DNA of 64,000 nucleotides. It comes from Paracoccus tegillarcae. Its GTDB lineage: Bacteria; Pseudomonadota; Alphaproteobacteria; Rhodobacterales; Rhodobacteraceae. How positions within the stretch are numbered: the first letter of the stretch is position 1; each line of letters opens with the position of its first letter. A program made the position numbers and the translations under genes. Where the stretch lies: positions 62,001-126,000 of the forward strand of contig NZ_CP025408.1 of the NCBI RefSeq assembly GCF_002847305.1, written 5' to 3'. This document shows, piece after piece, positions 61,921 through 64,000 of the stretch. Under the pieces are notes generated by a model. It did not search any database, had not been told where the DNA came from, and saw only the letters and a program-made list of their open reading frames with translations.

Positions 61921-64000
61921 ACCCGGATCGCCTCTTGCTCTTGCTCGCGTTCCAGCAGCCGCGCCATCTGGTCGCGCCCGCCCAGATAGGGCGCGGGCCA
62001 TTCGGTGCCGGTATCGCCCTGTTCGACAGCGGCGTGAAGGGTCCAGTAAGGATCGGCCAGATGCCGCCGCGCCAGACAGACCAGATCGGCGCGTCCGGCC
62101 ATCAGCATGCCATTCACCTGATCGTAATCGGTGACATTGCCGACGGCCATGGTCGGAATGTGCTCTTCGTTGCGGATCCTGTCGCTGAAGGGGGTCTGGA
62201 ACATGCGGCCATAGATCGGGCTGGATGCCGGATCGGTCTGACCCGAGGACACGTCGATGATATCGGCCCCGGCTGCATGAAAGGCCTGCGCGATCGCGAC
62301 GGCCTCATCAGGCGTCACGCCACCATCGATCCAGTCATGCGCGGATATCCTGACCGACATCGGTTTGGCCTCGGGCCAGACCGCGCGCATCGCGGCGAAA
62401 ACCTCCAGCGGATAGCGCAGGCGGTTTTCCAGAGGGCCACCATAGTCATCGCCGCGCCGGTTGGTCACGGGCGAGATGAAGCTGGCGATCAGATACCCAT
62501 GGGCGGCATGCAGTTCGACCATGTCGGCGCCGGCGCGCTCGGCCATCTGCGAGGAGGCCGTGAACTGATCGCGCACCCTGTCCATATCCGCCCGCGTCAT
62601 TTCCTGCGGCACCGGGTTGCCGGGCTGCCAGGCGATGGCCGAGGCCGACATGACGGGCCAGCCCTGATCCAGCGGCGCGTCCATGCCACCGCCGGCCCAG
62701 GGCACGCAGGTCGAACCCTTGCGCCCCGAATGACCGATCTGGATGCACAGTTTTGCGCGCGTTTCGGCATGAATGAAATCAGCGATCCGCCGATACGCGG
62801 CCTCGTGTTCGGGCGCGTAGAGGCCGGGACAACCCGGCGTGATCCGGCCCTCGGGCGAGACGCAGGTCATTTCGGTAAAGACCAGCCCCGCGCCGCCCAC
62901 CGCGCGGCTGGTGTAATGCGTGAAATGCCAATCGGTCGGGCAGCCATCGACGGCCTTGTATTGCGCCATGGGCGACACGACGATGCGGTTTTCCAGCCGC
63001 ATGTCGCGCAGTTGAAACGGCGCGAACATCGGGCGGCGACCGACCTGACCACCGGCCTGACGCTGAAACCACGCCTCGGCCTCGGCCAGCCAGCCCGGGT
63101 CGCGCAGGCGCAGGTTTTCATGGCTGATGCGCTGGCTGCGGGTAAGCAGCGAATAGGCGAAACGCAGCGGCGGCATATCCAGGTAACGCTCGACCTCTTC
63201 GAACCATTCGAGGCTGTTGCGCGCGGCGGATTGCAGGCGCAGCACCTCGACCCGGCGTTCCTCTTGATAGCGTTCGAACGCCTGCTGCATCGAGGGTTCC
63301 GATTGCAGGTAATCGGCCAGTGCGATGGCGCTGTCAAAGGCCAGCCGGGTGCCCGAACCGATGGAAAAATGCCCGGTCGCCGCCGCGTCCCCCATCAGGA
63401 CGACATTCTCGTGATACCAGTTTTCGCAGATCACCCGCGGAAACTGCATCCAGACCGCCGCGCCGCGCAGATGGGCGGCGTTGGACATCAGTTTGTGGCC
63501 GTCCAGATGCCGCGCAAAGATCTTGCGGCAGGTCTCGACGATCTGCTCTTTCGACATAGCCTCGAAACCCCATTTATCCCAGGTCTCGGGCAGGGTTTCG
63601 ACGATGAAGGTCGCGGTGCTGTCGTCGAACTGGTAGACATGCGCCCAGACCCAGCCATGTTCGGTCTTTTCAAAGATGAAGGTAAAGGCGTCGTCGAATT
63701 TCTGGTGCGTGCCCAGCCAGACGAACTTGCATTTGCGCATGTCGATATCGGGCTGGAAGACACTTTCATATTCACCTCTGACCAGTGAATTGATCCCGTC
63801 CGAGGCAACCACAAGATCGTAGTCGCGGCGGTATTCCCCGGCGGATCTGAACACCGTCTCGAACTGCATATCCACGCCCAGTTCGCGGGCGCGGTCCTGC
63901 AGGATGGTCAGCATCTGCTTGCGCCCGATCCCGGCAAACCCATGGCCACCCGAAACCGTGCGCGCGCCATCATGGACAACCGCGATGTCGTCCCAATAGG
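61917..64000 (-). CDS. Fused FAD monooxygenase/OYE-type reductase (2-aminobenzoyl-CoA or salicylyl-CoA), 5' end beyond window
   Basis: The reading frame stays open to the right edge, so the N-terminus (FAD GxGxxG motif) is missing; about 694 codons are visible. The first part is a PHBH-type flavin monooxygenase (YDLVVASDGINSLVRGEYESVF; VLMGDAAATGHFSIGSGTRLAFDSAIALAD with the GD motif). The second part, from PMFAPFQLRDMRLENRIVVSPMAQYKAVDG, is an Old Yellow Enzyme-type FMN reductase (VELHAAHGYLIASFISPVTNRR; DDYGGPLENRLRYPLEVF; AVGNVTDYDQVNGMLMAGRADLVCLAR). This two-domain design is known from 2-aminobenzoyl-CoA monooxygenase/reductase and salicylyl-CoA 5-hydroxylase. The RidA gene in the operon favours an aminated substrate. 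Confidence 0.92.
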   Translation of the reverse strand, partial: YWDDIAVVHDGARTVSGGHGFAGIGRKQMLTILQDRARELGVDMQFETVFRSAGEYRRDYDLVVASDGINSLVRGEYESVFQPDIDMRKCKFVWLGTHQKFDDAFTFIFEKTEHGWVWAHVYQFDDSTATFIVETLPETWDKWGFEAMSKEQIVETCRKIFARHLDGHKLMSNAAHLRGAAVWMQFPRVICENWYHENVVLMGDAAATGHFSIGSGTRLAFDSAIALADYLQSEPSMQQAFERYQEERRVEVLRLQSAARNSLEWFEEVERYLDMPPLRFAYSLLTRSQRISHENLRLRDPGWLAEAEAWFQRQAGGQVGRRPMFAPFQLRDMRLENRIVVSPMAQYKAVDGCPTDWHFTHYTSRAVGGAGLVFTEMTCVSPEGRITPGCPGLYAPEHEAAYRRIADFIHAETRAKLCIQIGHSGRKGSTCVPWAGGGMDAPLDQGWPVMSASAIAWQPGNPVPQEMTRADMDRVRDQFTASSQMAERAGADMVELHAAHGYLIASFISPVTNRRGDDYGGPLENRLRYPLEVFAAMRAVWPEAKPMSVRISAHDWIDGGVTPDEAVAIAQAFHAAGADIIDVSSGQTDPASSPIYGRMFQTPFSDRIRNEEHIPTMAVGNVTDYDQVNGMLMAGRADLVCLARRHLADPYWTLHAAVEQGDTGTEWPAPYLGGRDQMARLLEREQEQEAIRV

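Overview
The window looks like chromosome from a GC-rich alphaproteobacterium of the family Rhodobacteraceae, most likely Paracoccus or a close relative. The evidence is the fused NarK1-NarK2 nitrate transporter ahead of narGHJI, a TRAP-type taurine cluster (tauR, tauKLM, tauXY, xsc, tauZ, pta), a HemB with the metal-independent signature known from Rhodobacter, and generally high GC. No 16S gene is present, so the genus is an inference.

Layout. 1-9.2 kb is core: a SUKH remnant, mfd, a membrane protein, hemB, a SYLF lipoprotein, an intradiol dioxygenase with a GntR regulator, a YgjP-type metallopeptidase, an FYDLN-acid protein and tRNA-Ala(GGC). 9.28-19.84 kb is an integrated element of about 10.5 kb bounded by a perfect 50-bp repeat of the tRNA 3' part. 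All its genes lie on the minus strand: a tyrosine integrase, an AlpA-like regulator, a RepA-like ATPase, an iteron-like repeat, then a promoter and a tight operon for head-tail connector, large terminase, HNH nuclease, HK97-type capsid, prohead protease, portal and two Cys-rich proteins. There are no tail, lysis or conventional repressor genes. This is the architecture of a capsid-forming phage-inducible chromosomal island (cf-PICI), and it is the most interesting object here. 20.1-26.4 kb is a branched-chain-amino-acid-type ABC importer with an Asp/Glu/hydantoin racemase and a divergent GntR regulator. 26.4-37.7 kb is the respiratory nitrate reductase operon (narK-narGHJI-PPIase-DUF2478) with an FNR/NarR-type box. 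37.7-38.1 kb holds a decayed metallophosphoesterase. 38.3-48.7 kb is a complete taurine dissimilation cluster. 49.0-50.2 kb is an AT-rich, foreign-looking RelA/SpoT-domain gene preceded by helically phased repeats. 50.2-58.5 kb is mixed metabolism: lpd, DUF924, FMN reductase, GNAT, a VOC-hydrolase fusion with a coupled 43-aa ORF, pirin, a FAD oxidase and selD. 58.7-64 kb is an operon for aerobic CoA-dependent degradation of 2-aminobenzoate or salicylate (RidA, acyl-CoA dehydrogenase, enoyl-CoA hydratase, SDR, and a fused flavin monooxygenase/reductase cut by the window edge).

How the genes work together. The nar operon couples nitrate import and nitrite export to quinol oxidation. The tau cluster imports taurine, deaminates it to sulfoacetaldehyde, cleaves that to acetyl phosphate and sulfite, and exports the sulfur product. 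The right-edge operon would dearomatise an aromatic CoA thioester and feed it into beta-oxidation. The island appears able to integrate, regulate and possibly replicate itself and to build and fill its own capsid, but it would need tails and lysis from a helper phage. Function assignments come from reading motifs by eye; no database search was run.
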